NCBI GenBank assembly: GCA_018242685.1
Contig: JAFEBM010000066.1
Coordinates: 1-48,254 of the forward strand
Reading direction: 5' to 3'
DNA length: 48,254 bases
DNA from: Nitrospira sp.
GTDB taxonomy: Bacteria; Nitrospirota; Nitrospiria; Nitrospirales; Nitrospiraceae
The translations under genes and the position numbers were made by a program. The notes below the pieces were generated by a model. The model did not search any database and was not told the DNA's origin. It saw nothing but the letters and a program-made list of their open reading frames with translations. Shown here one piece after another: positions 1 through 6,785 of this stretch; the first letter of the stretch is position 1, and each line of letters starts with the position of its first letter.

Positions 1-224
1 CCTTCGAGATGATTATCGGGAGTCATTGTTCTGCTTGAGACGGAAGAACGGTGGGGCCAGCCATGCGGTCGGGAATCGTCCTCTGGGGGAGGCCGGCTCG
101 TGCCAGCACAGATGTCTCTCGATATGCCGAAGCGGCTGCCTTGATGGGGGGCTATTGAAAGGGTGGCGCGCCTCTCTCGTGGATGGTGCTGACGAGGTCA
201 CCATCTTTTGGATGAGCGCCTTTC

Positions 225-557
225 TTAGGAGAGCTCTATGAGGTATTCGCCTTGTTCAAGATACGCAAGTATTTGGGGAAAGAGTGGTTGAAACCACCTG
301 ATTAGTGCGGCATTGGAACAGTTTCCAATGCGTATCCACACCACCGGTGTTTTCCGTGTGGAGGTCAGCAGGAGGAGGTTCTTAAAGTCTTCATCCTTTG
401 TGATGATGGTCTATGCATTGGCAACGCCGTAGTTCCAGATCGCCTGATCTGTTGAGAGGAGTATGCCCACTTCTTCGACGTGAACGGCCCCATGACCGAG
501 CGATATGATGAGCCGCGCTAAGGCCGGAGGGAGTTGAGCATCAATCAGGAAGTTCAT
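225..557 (-). pseudogene. DUF5615 PIN-like toxin gene with an in-frame amber stop
   Basis: Read on the minus strand, this frame opens with MNFLIDAQLPPALAR, the hallmark N-terminus of DUF5615 (Mut7-C/PIN-like) proteins, the usual partners of DUF433 antitoxins. Its ATG overlaps the stop of the DUF433 gene by four bases (ATGA), so the pair was translationally coupled. After 48 codons there is a TAG at 411-413. The same frame then continues with TIITKDEDF, the conserved acidic motif of the family, and runs to a normal TAA, giving 110 coding positions with one nonsense codon. The rest of the reading frame is intact, so the mutation looks recent, or it could be a sequencing error. No start codon sits just after the stop. 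The family is thought to act as an RNase-like toxin; as it stands this copy should give only a 48-residue fragment. Confidence 0.75.
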
Positions 558-787
558 CCGGCGCGGAGGATGACGTGATCGGACTGGGCAGCCGCAAACT
601 CAAGGGTCGCTTGAATATCTTCTTTCTCAAGATAGGGATAGTCCTGCAGGATGGTCTCCGGCGAGACGCCTGCAGCAAGGAGATCCAGGATGTCCTTCAC
701 TCGGATCCGCATGCCGCGAATACAGGGACGACCGCCGCACTGGGCCGGATCAATCGTAATGCGCGAAAGCAAACTCATAGCGCTCAT
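554..787 (-). CDS. DUF433 domain antitoxin
   Basis: This 77-residue protein has the DUF433 pattern: RITIDPAQCGGRPCIRGMRIRVKDILDLLAAG, then VSPETILQDYPYLEKEDIQATLEFAA. DUF433 proteins are small winged-helix-like antitoxins that typically precede a DUF5615 toxin gene. That is the arrangement here: the stop codon overlaps the start of the DUF5615 frame by four bases. The expected job is to bind the toxin and the shared promoter. Because the toxin gene carries a nonsense codon, this antitoxin may now be an orphan. A second in-frame ATG three codons in is an alternative start. Family assignment is strong; the antitoxin role is inferred from family and gene order. Confidence 0.8.
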   Translation of the reverse strand: MSAMSLLSRITIDPAQCGGRPCIRGMRIRVKDILDLLAAGVSPETILQDYPYLEKEDIQATLEFAAAQSDHVILRAG

Positions 788-853
788 GGTAACGCCACCA
801 ACACGTGAAGATCAATGTTATTCCAGGGAATGTCGTGGTTGGGCACGGCAGGC

Positions 854-979
854 TTAGAAGATCTTATAGAAGTCGGCGGTCGGACAGTCGAACCGAAACC
901 CCAGGGCCTTGAGCCGTTGGACGATTTGGCGGTAACGAATACAAAGGGGTCGTGAGCTGGCCCGGGTTTGACGGACACC
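854..979 (-). pseudogene. Possible HicA-type toxin remnant
   Basis: A 41-codon open stretch on the minus strand reads RYRQIVQRLKALGFRF near its C-terminal half. This resembles the first helix-turn of HicA-family mRNA interferases, in which a basic helix ends in LGF and is followed by a glycine-serine-histidine segment. Here the frame ends shortly after at TAA, so the catalytic histidine segment is absent, and no good start codon is visible. It is best read as a truncated relic in a TA-rich region. The similarity is short and the call is tentative. Confidence 0.28.
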
Positions 980-1020
980 TCAAATGGGGGCACGATAAGA
1001 GCCTTCAGAGGAGGTGGGCG

Positions 1021-1161
1021 ATGTCACGCGGGGTCTCCAAGCGTGCCGGGTGGCTTTTGGGTGCGGTGTTGCTGGGTTTCTGTTCACGCCGAGTGATCGG
1101 CTGGACCATGCAGGACAAGCCCGATCAACAGCGGACGCTTGGACCTATCGCGAAGCAATGA
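1021..1161 (+). CDS. Possible small exported or membrane peptide
   Basis: A 46-codon frame starts with ATG about seven bases after a strong AGGAGG ribosome-binding site. The N-terminus has basic residues followed by a hydrophobic run (GWLLGAVLLGFC), like a signal peptide or signal anchor. The rest (SRRVIGWTMQDKPDQQRTLGPIAKQ) is unremarkable. It may be the beginning of a larger exported protein truncated by a frameshift, since a signal peptide with so short a mature part is unusual. I do not recognise a family. The ribosome-binding site is the main argument for expression. Confidence 0.3.
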   Translation: MSRGVSKRAGWLLGAVLLGFCSRRVIGWTMQDKPDQQRTLGPIAKQ

Positions 1162-1518
1162 GTTGAGGGCACACCTTGTTTTGTGCATGTCAGTTTCTCG
1201 GCGTCTGGGGCAACGCCTGGCATGCCTGCTTTTTGGGCGCGTCGTTGTCATCGCGCGTCCAGCTATTCAACTGTATCCGTCTCACCTGCGGAGAGAGGTT
1301 GAAAGATTCTCATTTATCCATGCCGAATAACCAACACGATGTGGGAAAACGCACACGGCCTGTCGATGCCGATGCGCCTCAACCTGACCCTATTGAGCTG
1401 TTTGTTCCCGTGTTCATGCGAAATCCGGGTCACCTCACACATTCCTCGGATTGCTCCGATCAAGCAGGCGACAGATGGCTACATTGACAACTGTTGCGTT
1501 ACAGGCTACAGTCTTGCC
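1162..1518. other. Intergenic stretch, no recognisable gene
   Basis: Several short frames cross this stretch but none has a family-like sequence or a convincing ribosome-binding site. It lies between the small ORF and higB and may hold decayed coding sequence. No clear promoter, terminator or repeat was recognised by eye. Confidence 0.4.
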
Positions 1519-1809
1519 GTGAACATACGGAACTTCATTCATAAGGGTCTTAAGCGTCTTTATGAAGACGGCAGCACGAAGGGTGTGCCGGCTGATACGG
1601 CGAACAAGCTGCGAAAGATGCTCGCGTACCTTGACACCATCGAAGACCCTGAAGAATTGCGGGTGTTGACTTCTTGGAAGGCGCATACCTTAACCGGAGA
1701 TCGCAAAGGTACATGGAGCCTTAGCGTCACCCGCAATCGGCGTCTGACGTTCCGCATCGACGCCACCGAGCGCGAACTGTGCGACATGAATTTAGAGGAC
1801 TATCACTAG
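1519..1809 (+). CDS. higB: HigB-type RelE-superfamily toxin
   Basis: The 96-residue product has the HigB pattern throughout: IRNFIHKGLKRLYEDGSTKGVP at the start, then KLRKMLAYLDTIEDPEEL, W.AH.L.GDRKGTWSLSVTRNRRLTFRID and a terminal NLEDYH. These proteins are ribosome-dependent mRNA interferases of the RelE fold. I chose the GTG at 1519 because the family alignment begins there, although the frame stays open upstream to 1339. The antitoxin gene follows after 17 bases, the toxin-first order typical of higBA. Expression is expected to be repressed by HigA or the HigBA complex at a promoter upstream. All core blocks look intact, so the toxin is probably functional. Confidence 0.88.
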   Translation: MNIRNFIHKGLKRLYEDGSTKGVPADTANKLRKMLAYLDTIEDPEELRVLTSWKAHTLTGDRKGTWSLSVTRNRRLTFRIDATERELCDMNLEDYH

Positions 1810-1826
1810 AAAAAGGAGTACCGGCT

Positions 1827-2129
1827 ATGCCCATGAAGAACCCGCCCCATCCTGGAGAGTTTATTCGGACGGAGATCATCGATCCCGTAGGACTGTCCGT
1901 CACGGCGGCTGCAGCAGCGCTTCAGGTGTCCCGCCCAGCCCTGTCCAGTTTGCTCAACAGCAAGGCCGACTTGTCCGGCGACATGGCGCTCCGCATCGAG
2001 AAAGCCTTCGGCGTCAAGATGGACACACTCATGCGGATGCAATCCGCCTACGACATTGCCGAGACCCGCAAGCGGGCAAAGCGTATCCGCGTCCGGCGTG
2101 TTCATCGTACTGCTAGTTTGCATCCTTGA
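1827..2129 (+). CDS. higA: HigA-type antitoxin
   Basis: The 100-residue product begins MPMKNPPHPGEFIRTEIIDPVGLSVTAAAAALQVSRPALSSLLNSKADLSGDMALRIEKAFGV, the classic HigA helix-turn-helix (XRE type) opening. It neutralises HigB and autoregulates the operon. The ATG at 1827 is preceded by a strong AAAAGGAG site at 1811-1818, which settles the start over an upstream in-frame ATG that overlaps higB. The C-terminal tail (RVRRVHRTASLHP) is a little longer and more basic than in many HigA proteins, perhaps from a changed stop codon. Confidence 0.9.
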   Translation: MPMKNPPHPGEFIRTEIIDPVGLSVTAAAAALQVSRPALSSLLNSKADLSGDMALRIEKAFGVKMDTLMRMQSAYDIAETRKRAKRIRVRRVHRTASLHP

Positions 2130-2276
2130 TGCTCTTCGCCATCTGTAACGAACAGGCGCTGCGTAACTGGTATAGCCACGTTTCCAGTTCGATGATTAGA
2201 GGAAGTGGGGCCTGAAAGCGAAGGCGTCGAGACGAGTTCGCGCCTTGATTGAAGAACTGGACGACGAGGGGGCGCT

Positions 2277-2798
2277 ATGAAGATTCGGTCGGTGGAGTGT
2301 CATAACCGCAAGAAATCCTTTCAGGTGAAGTCCGCAAAAGCCACATGGATGCTGCCCTATTCGAAGGTTGAGGTCCAGCCGAGCGGCAACGATCCGGTCG
2401 TCCGAGTCTTTGTCGATAAGGAGTTGGGAGGAGAGGGTTTCACGTATGTCTTGGCGTCCGGGAAGGAAGGCACGGTTCATAGTGAGCAGGTGTTGGAATA
2501 CAATCAAGACCCATCCTTCCTGAGAGATGCGCTGCTCTACAAGTTGACGATTGAAGCTCAGAAGCGGATCAAGAACAGTCTGCTTTCAAAACGAGAAATC
2601 ATCAGACGGTTGCGCATCTCGGCGACGCAGTTATATCGGTTGTTGGATCAAACGAACTACCGTAAATCGATCGATCAACTGCTGACGTTGCTTCACGTAT
2701 TGGACTGCGATGTCGATCTGCTTGTGAAGAGCAGGAGTTCGTCCGGAAAGGCGGTTGGCGGTTCCCAATTCTTCAGTCGCTTGATATTGAGGCCGTGA
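2277..2798 (+). CDS. HTH-containing hypothetical protein, possible antitoxin-like regulator
   Basis: The 173-residue protein has two parts. Residues 1-75 look beta-rich (KIRSVECHNRKKSFQVKSAKATWMLPYSKVEV). Residues 95-155 form an XRE-like helix-turn-helix: LLSKREIIRRLRISATQLYRLLDQTNYRKSIDQLLTLLHVLDCDVDLLV. Its ATG overlaps by four bases (ATGA) the stop of an upstream frame reading LKAKASRRVRALIEELDDEGAL. That frame has no start codon after its preceding stop at about 2197, so it looks like the tail of a lost partner gene. The two-part architecture and coupling suggest a former two-gene regulatory or TA-like operon. I do not recognise a named family, so DNA binding is inferred only from the helix pattern. 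Confidence 0.6.
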   Translation: MKIRSVECHNRKKSFQVKSAKATWMLPYSKVEVQPSGNDPVVRVFVDKELGGEGFTYVLASGKEGTVHSEQVLEYNQDPSFLRDALLYKLTIEAQKRIKNSLLSKREIIRRLRISATQLYRLLDQTNYRKSIDQLLTLLHVLDCDVDLLVKSRSSSGKAVGGSQFFSRLILRP

Positions 2799-3071
2799 TG
2801 TGGGTCGGTTCTCAGCTGAGGATAGATATAGGTTTCTAGCTTTTCCTGAATCCGTCTCAAACCCGCTCTATCGCCGGTGCCGGCTATGTGATGTTGCAGG
2901 CAGCTGGTAGAAATAACGACCTGACATACGTAATTCGAACTAGACAAGAGGATTCCTCTCGACCTACAATTCAACATCGTCCGCCTTGGGTACAGTCTTG
3001 AATCCGGTTAGGGCCTACTCCGGCGCCCGTGAACGGAGGAACGAAGGCCTGTCTATCAAGAGGGTACGCTC

Positions 3072-3917
3072 GTGGCCAAGCGAGAAGAAGAAGGGGGATT
3101 AGCCGCCTCCATTTTGGATCGATTGTTGGATGACGATCCTCGCGCCGGCGACCCCCGAATCGATTCCCTCGATCTCAAGAATATCCCGTCACTGCTCAAG
3201 AAGCTTCAGTCCGGCAACGACCCCTTAGCTCGCTACATTCGCGACCAAGCCTATCCGGAAGATCTCGCCACTCTGGACCACTATGACGGCGCGACTCCGG
3301 CGCCGCATCCGGTCGTCGCCGCGATGGTAGACATCCTCAACCGTGTGATCCTTGGACCTTTTCTCTATGAGCGTCAACGATTCGGAAACGTCAGGCTGAG
3401 CGCCGAAACCCTCACGTTGATGGAAGATAGTCGCAAAAGCAAAAATGTGTCGTCCTTCAATCGGATGTTGCTGGACGAAGCCTATGCAGATGAGCTGGAG
3501 AAGATGCGCAAGCCGGCTCCGTCTTCATTGTCGCTGCGCGAGCTGAGAGCCTCGGTCGCCCGGGACATTGAGACGCTGTTGAATACGAGGCGTGAGCTGC
3601 TGTTCGATCTGCCTCAGGACATGGAGGAAGTGAGAAAGTCCATTCTGCTGTTCGGATTGCCGGATTTCACCAGCTACAGCCTGCTGAATCCGCAAGATCG
3701 CAAGTCCCTCCGGCGGGCCGTTGAAGAGGCGCTGGTGACGTTTGAACCTCGGTTGAAATCGGTTCGAGTCACACTCGAAACGCGGGAAAAGTACGATACG
3801 ACCTTGCGGTTTCGGATCGACGCGCTCCTCCGCACCGACCCGGCGCCGGAGCCGATCACACTCGACGCGTCGCTGTCCGTGGTCACCAACCAGTACACCG
3901 TCCGCGGGGATTTGTAA
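3072..3917 (+). CDS. tssE: T6SS baseplate protein TssE with a large N-terminal insertion
   Basis: TssE is the gp25-like wedge protein of the T6SS baseplate. Residues 11-22 (AASILDRLLDDDP) match the usual TssE start, and residues 155-275 hold the gp25 domain (LRASVARDIETLLNTRRELL, ILLFGLPDFTSYSL, FEPRLKSVRVTL). Typical TssE is about 140-170 residues, but this one is 281. About 120 extra residues (roughly 28-150) separate the N-terminal motif from the gp25 domain and include FLYERQRFGNVRLSAETLTLMEDSRKSKNV and FNRMLLDEAY. The start is GTG, with an AAGAGGG site about eight bases upstream. It is the first gene of the T6SS operon, and its stop overlaps the tssF start by one base. A 13-base palindrome (AGAGGATTCCTCT, about 2946-2958) lies in the leader and might be an operator. 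Confidence 0.88.
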   Translation: MAKREEEGGLAASILDRLLDDDPRAGDPRIDSLDLKNIPSLLKKLQSGNDPLARYIRDQAYPEDLATLDHYDGATPAPHPVVAAMVDILNRVILGPFLYERQRFGNVRLSAETLTLMEDSRKSKNVSSFNRMLLDEAYADELEKMRKPAPSSLSLRELRASVARDIETLLNTRRELLFDLPQDMEEVRKSILLFGLPDFTSYSLLNPQDRKSLRRAVEEALVTFEPRLKSVRVTLETREKYDTTLRFRIDALLRTDPAPEPITLDASLSVVTNQYTVRGDL

Positions 3918-5731
3918 TGCAAGAATCCTTGCTGGAATATTATGAACGAGAGTTGACGATCTTTCGCCAGCTCGGACAGGAGTTCGCGCAGGCCTACCCA
4001 AAAGTTGCGAACCGACTCCTGTTGGAGCCGGGAAAATGCGAAGACCCTCATGTTGAACGGCTGATTCAAGCCGTCGCGTTCCTCGCTGCGCGCATTCATC
4101 ACAAACTCGACGACGAGTTTCCTGAGATTACCACCGCGTTGCTGGGGCTCCTCTATCCGCATTACCTGGCGCCGATTCCGTCGATGTCGGTTGCGGAGTT
4201 TACCCTGGATCCTGCACAGGGCAAATTGACGAGCGGCTACGAGATTCCCCGCCATACGCTGCTCTACTCCCGCCCGATCCAGGGCATTCAATGCCGGTTT
4301 CGAACCGGGTACCCGCTGACACTCTGGCCGATCACGGTGGCGTCCGCATACGTCGATTTGCCTGAACGGGTCGCTATCGGTTCCAAGGCGCTCGGTCTGA
4401 TCCGATTGGAGCTGCACTGCCAGGGAGGCGTCTCCTTTCGCGAACTCCGGCTCGATCGCCTCCGGTTCTATCTCGATGGAGAGGGGCAGGTGGGCCATGC
4501 GCTCTACGAATTACTCCTGAACAAAACCCGAGAGGTGTGGATCAGGCCGGTTGGATCGAAGCTCGGGCGTAAATCGGTCGTCTTGCCTCCGTCCTGTCTT
4601 CAACCGGTGGGATTCGGAGAAGACGAGGGGCTCTTGCCCTATCCTCCCCATGCGCTCATGGGCTATCGACTGCTGCAGGAATATTTCACGTTTCCCCAGA
4701 AATTCCTGTTCGTGGACCTCACCGGTTTTCCGAGTGATTCGCCCGGTGACCTTGGGGACAAGGCCGAGGTATTGATCTTTCTCGATCAGGTTCCACGGGC
4801 CGATCATGTCATCAGGCCGGAGCACTTCAAGCTGGGCTGTACGCCGATCGTGAACCTGTTCCCGCTGGTCGCCGAGCCGATCCGCCTGGATCATACACAA
4901 CATGAATATCGGATCATCCCGGACATCCGGCGCCAACAGGCCCATGAGGTCTATGGAGTGACCGATGTGAGCTTGACCGCCGCAGACTCGGAGACGGCAC
5001 AGCCGGTCCATCCCCTCTATTCCATCAGGCACGGAGGGACGGACGAAAAACCGCCGGCCTATTGGTACGCTGTCAGACGGCCCGCCGTCAGGAAGGGCGA
5101 TAACGGAACCGAAATGTTCCTGTCTCTGGTTGATCTGGACATGAAGCTCACGCTCCCTCCCTTTGAAACGGTCACGTTACACACTCTCTGCACGAATCGT
5201 GATCTCCCGAGCAAACTGTCGGCGGATGAGGTGCGAGGGGAATTCGAACTCGAAGGCGCTGCGCCGGTCGCGCGCATACGGGCGTTGATCAAGCCGACGG
5301 AACCGGTGCGCCCGCCATTGAACGGCGAGCGCCAGTGGCGATTGATCTCCCACTTGTCGCTGAGCTATCTGTCGCTGACCGCCGACGGACCGGAGGCGCT
5401 CCAGGAAATTCTTGGTCTCTACGATTTCTCGGGATCTCCCGCCATACGCCAGCAAATTGCCGGCATTGTGGGGGTGCGCTCGCGCCGAGTGGTTCGACGC
5501 CCCGGCACGATGGGTTGGCATGGCTTCTGCCGCGGGACGGAGATTACGATCGAATTCGATGAAGAGAAATATGTGGGAAGCAGTCTGTTCTTGTTCGCGT
5601 CGGTTCTGGAGAAGTTCCTGGGACTCTATACGACGCTGAACTCCTTTACACAATTGGTTGCGACAAGCAGTCAACGGGACAAGCCGATCAAACTATGGCC
5701 ACCGCGAACAGGAGAACAGGTTCTTCTTTAA
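3917..5731 (+). CDS. tssF: T6SS baseplate subunit TssF
   Basis: The protein begins MQESLLEYYERELTIFRQLGQEFAQAYPKVANRLLLEPGKCEDPHVERLIQAVAFLAARIHHKLDDEFPEIT, the highly conserved TssF N-terminus. The later block LYPHYLAPIPSMSVAEF also fits. At 604 residues it has normal family length. TssF pairs with TssG as the wedge core of the cytoplasmic baseplate that docks on the membrane complex and carries the VgrG spike. The conserved C-terminal segment (RGTEITIEFDEEKYVGSSLFLFASVLEKFLGLYTTLNSFTQLV) is intact. It follows tssE with a one-base overlap and overlaps tssG by 37 bases, so the three are translationally coupled. Confidence 0.96.
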   Translation: MQESLLEYYERELTIFRQLGQEFAQAYPKVANRLLLEPGKCEDPHVERLIQAVAFLAARIHHKLDDEFPEITTALLGLLYPHYLAPIPSMSVAEFTLDPAQGKLTSGYEIPRHTLLYSRPIQGIQCRFRTGYPLTLWPITVASAYVDLPERVAIGSKALGLIRLELHCQGGVSFRELRLDRLRFYLDGEGQVGHALYELLLNKTREVWIRPVGSKLGRKSVVLPPSCLQPVGFGEDEGLLPYPPHALMGYRLLQEYFTFPQKFLFVDLTGFPSDSPGDLGDKAEVLIFLDQVPRADHVIRPEHFKLGCTPIVNLFPLVAEPIRLDHTQHEYRIIPDIRRQQAHEVYGVTDVSLTAADSETAQPVHPLYSIRHGGTDEKPPAYWYAVRRPAVRKGDNGTEMFLSLVDLDMKLTLPPFETVTLHTLCTNRDLPSKLSADEVRGEFELEGAAPVARIRALIKPTEPVRPPLNGERQWRLISHLSLSYLSLTADGPEALQEILGLYDFSGSPAIRQQIAGIVGVRSRRVVRRPGTMGWHGFCRGTEITIEFDEEKYVGSSLFLFASVLEKFLGLYTTLNSFTQLVATSSQRDKPIKLWPPRTGEQVLL

Positions 5732-6759
5732 GGGAAGAACTGCTCACCAGAGGGTTTCGATTCGAATTCTTCCAAGCCGTTCGTCTGCTGACGCGCTGGC
5801 ATTCCTCGCGTCAGCCGGTCGGTCGACGCGCCATGCCGGGAGAAGAAATTCTCCGGTTCCGTTCCCATCTGTCCCTGAGTTTCCCACCCAGCGAAATTTT
5901 TCGCATTGAACCGGGAAAACATGCGCACAGGCCGATCGGCATGACCGTGACCTTCATGGGCCTCACCGGCTCCGAAGGGGCTCTCCCGAGATACTATACG
6001 GAACTGCTGTTGCAACGAGCGCAGGTGAACGACCATGCGTTGCGAGACTTTCTGGATCTCTTTAACCATCGGCTGATTTCGTTGTTCTATCGAGCCTGGG
6101 AGAAGCATCACTGCGTGGTCGGCTATGAGCGGGCCTGTGAGACCGGAGAAGAGGACCGGTTTGCCCGACTGCTCTATGCCCTACTCGGGTTGGGAACTGA
6201 GGGAATACGCGAACGGTTGGGTGGTGACGACGGCAGCCTGCTGCGCTACGCTGGTTTGATCGTTCAACGGCCGCGCTCGGCTCAGGCGTTGGTCCACTGC
6301 CTCACCGACTCTTTTCAAGTTCCCGTTCGGATCACGCAGTTCGTCGGGGCTTGGCTGCCGGTCCAGGAAGAGGATTGGACCAGGCTGGGGACGCCGGGAA
6401 CGAACAATCGCTTGGGGCAAACGGCCGTGGCCGGCGCCAAAGTCTGGGATCAGCAGGCGGGGTTTCAGGTGCGTCTTGGGCCGCTTGATTTTGAAAAGTT
6501 TTCCGGTTTGCTGCCGTCCGGCAAGGCCTTTGCGACGCTTGTCCGCGTCACCAAGTTGTTGGCCGGACCAGAATTTGAGTTCCACGTGAACCTGGCGTTG
6601 AAGGCGTCGGAAGTCCCTCCCTGTCGCTTGTGTGAGAGTGACGCCTATATGCCACGGCTAGGCTGGACGACCTGGCTTTCCTCAACGCCACGAATCACCG
6701 ATGCGGAGGACGTCATGTTTTCCGGCGAATTCTCCAACCAAAGCGCGGCTGTGGCCTAA
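5695..6759 (+). CDS. tssG: T6SS baseplate subunit TssG
   Basis: The 354-residue protein starts with a basic leader and then LREELLTRGFRFEFFQAVRLLTRW, the TssG signature. It continues with the block LSLSFPPSEIF and MTVTFMGLTGSEGALPRYYTELLLQR, also typical. TssG clamps TssF and TssE together in the baseplate wedge. Its start lies 37 bases inside tssF, giving tight coupling. The C-terminal tail ends FSGEFSNQSAAVA and shows nothing odd. clpV follows after 26 bases. Confidence 0.95.
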   Translation: MATANRRTGSSLREELLTRGFRFEFFQAVRLLTRWHSSRQPVGRRAMPGEEILRFRSHLSLSFPPSEIFRIEPGKHAHRPIGMTVTFMGLTGSEGALPRYYTELLLQRAQVNDHALRDFLDLFNHRLISLFYRAWEKHHCVVGYERACETGEEDRFARLLYALLGLGTEGIRERLGGDDGSLLRYAGLIVQRPRSAQALVHCLTDSFQVPVRITQFVGAWLPVQEEDWTRLGTPGTNNRLGQTAVAGAKVWDQQAGFQVRLGPLDFEKFSGLLPSGKAFATLVRVTKLLAGPEFEFHVNLALKASEVPPCRLCESDAYMPRLGWTTWLSSTPRITDAEDVMFSGEFSNQSAAVA

Positions 6760-6785
6760 GAACCAGTAAGAGAAGAGAGGCTTCC

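Noticed and set aside
26..241. Plus-strand open frame starting with TTG at the left edge
   Set aside because: It lies mostly opposite the end of the DUF5615 frame and has no family-like sequence or ribosome-binding site.
2693..2977. Minus-strand frame between the HTH gene and tssE
   Set aside because: Half of it is antisense to the HTH gene; composition and sequence look random, with no start signal.
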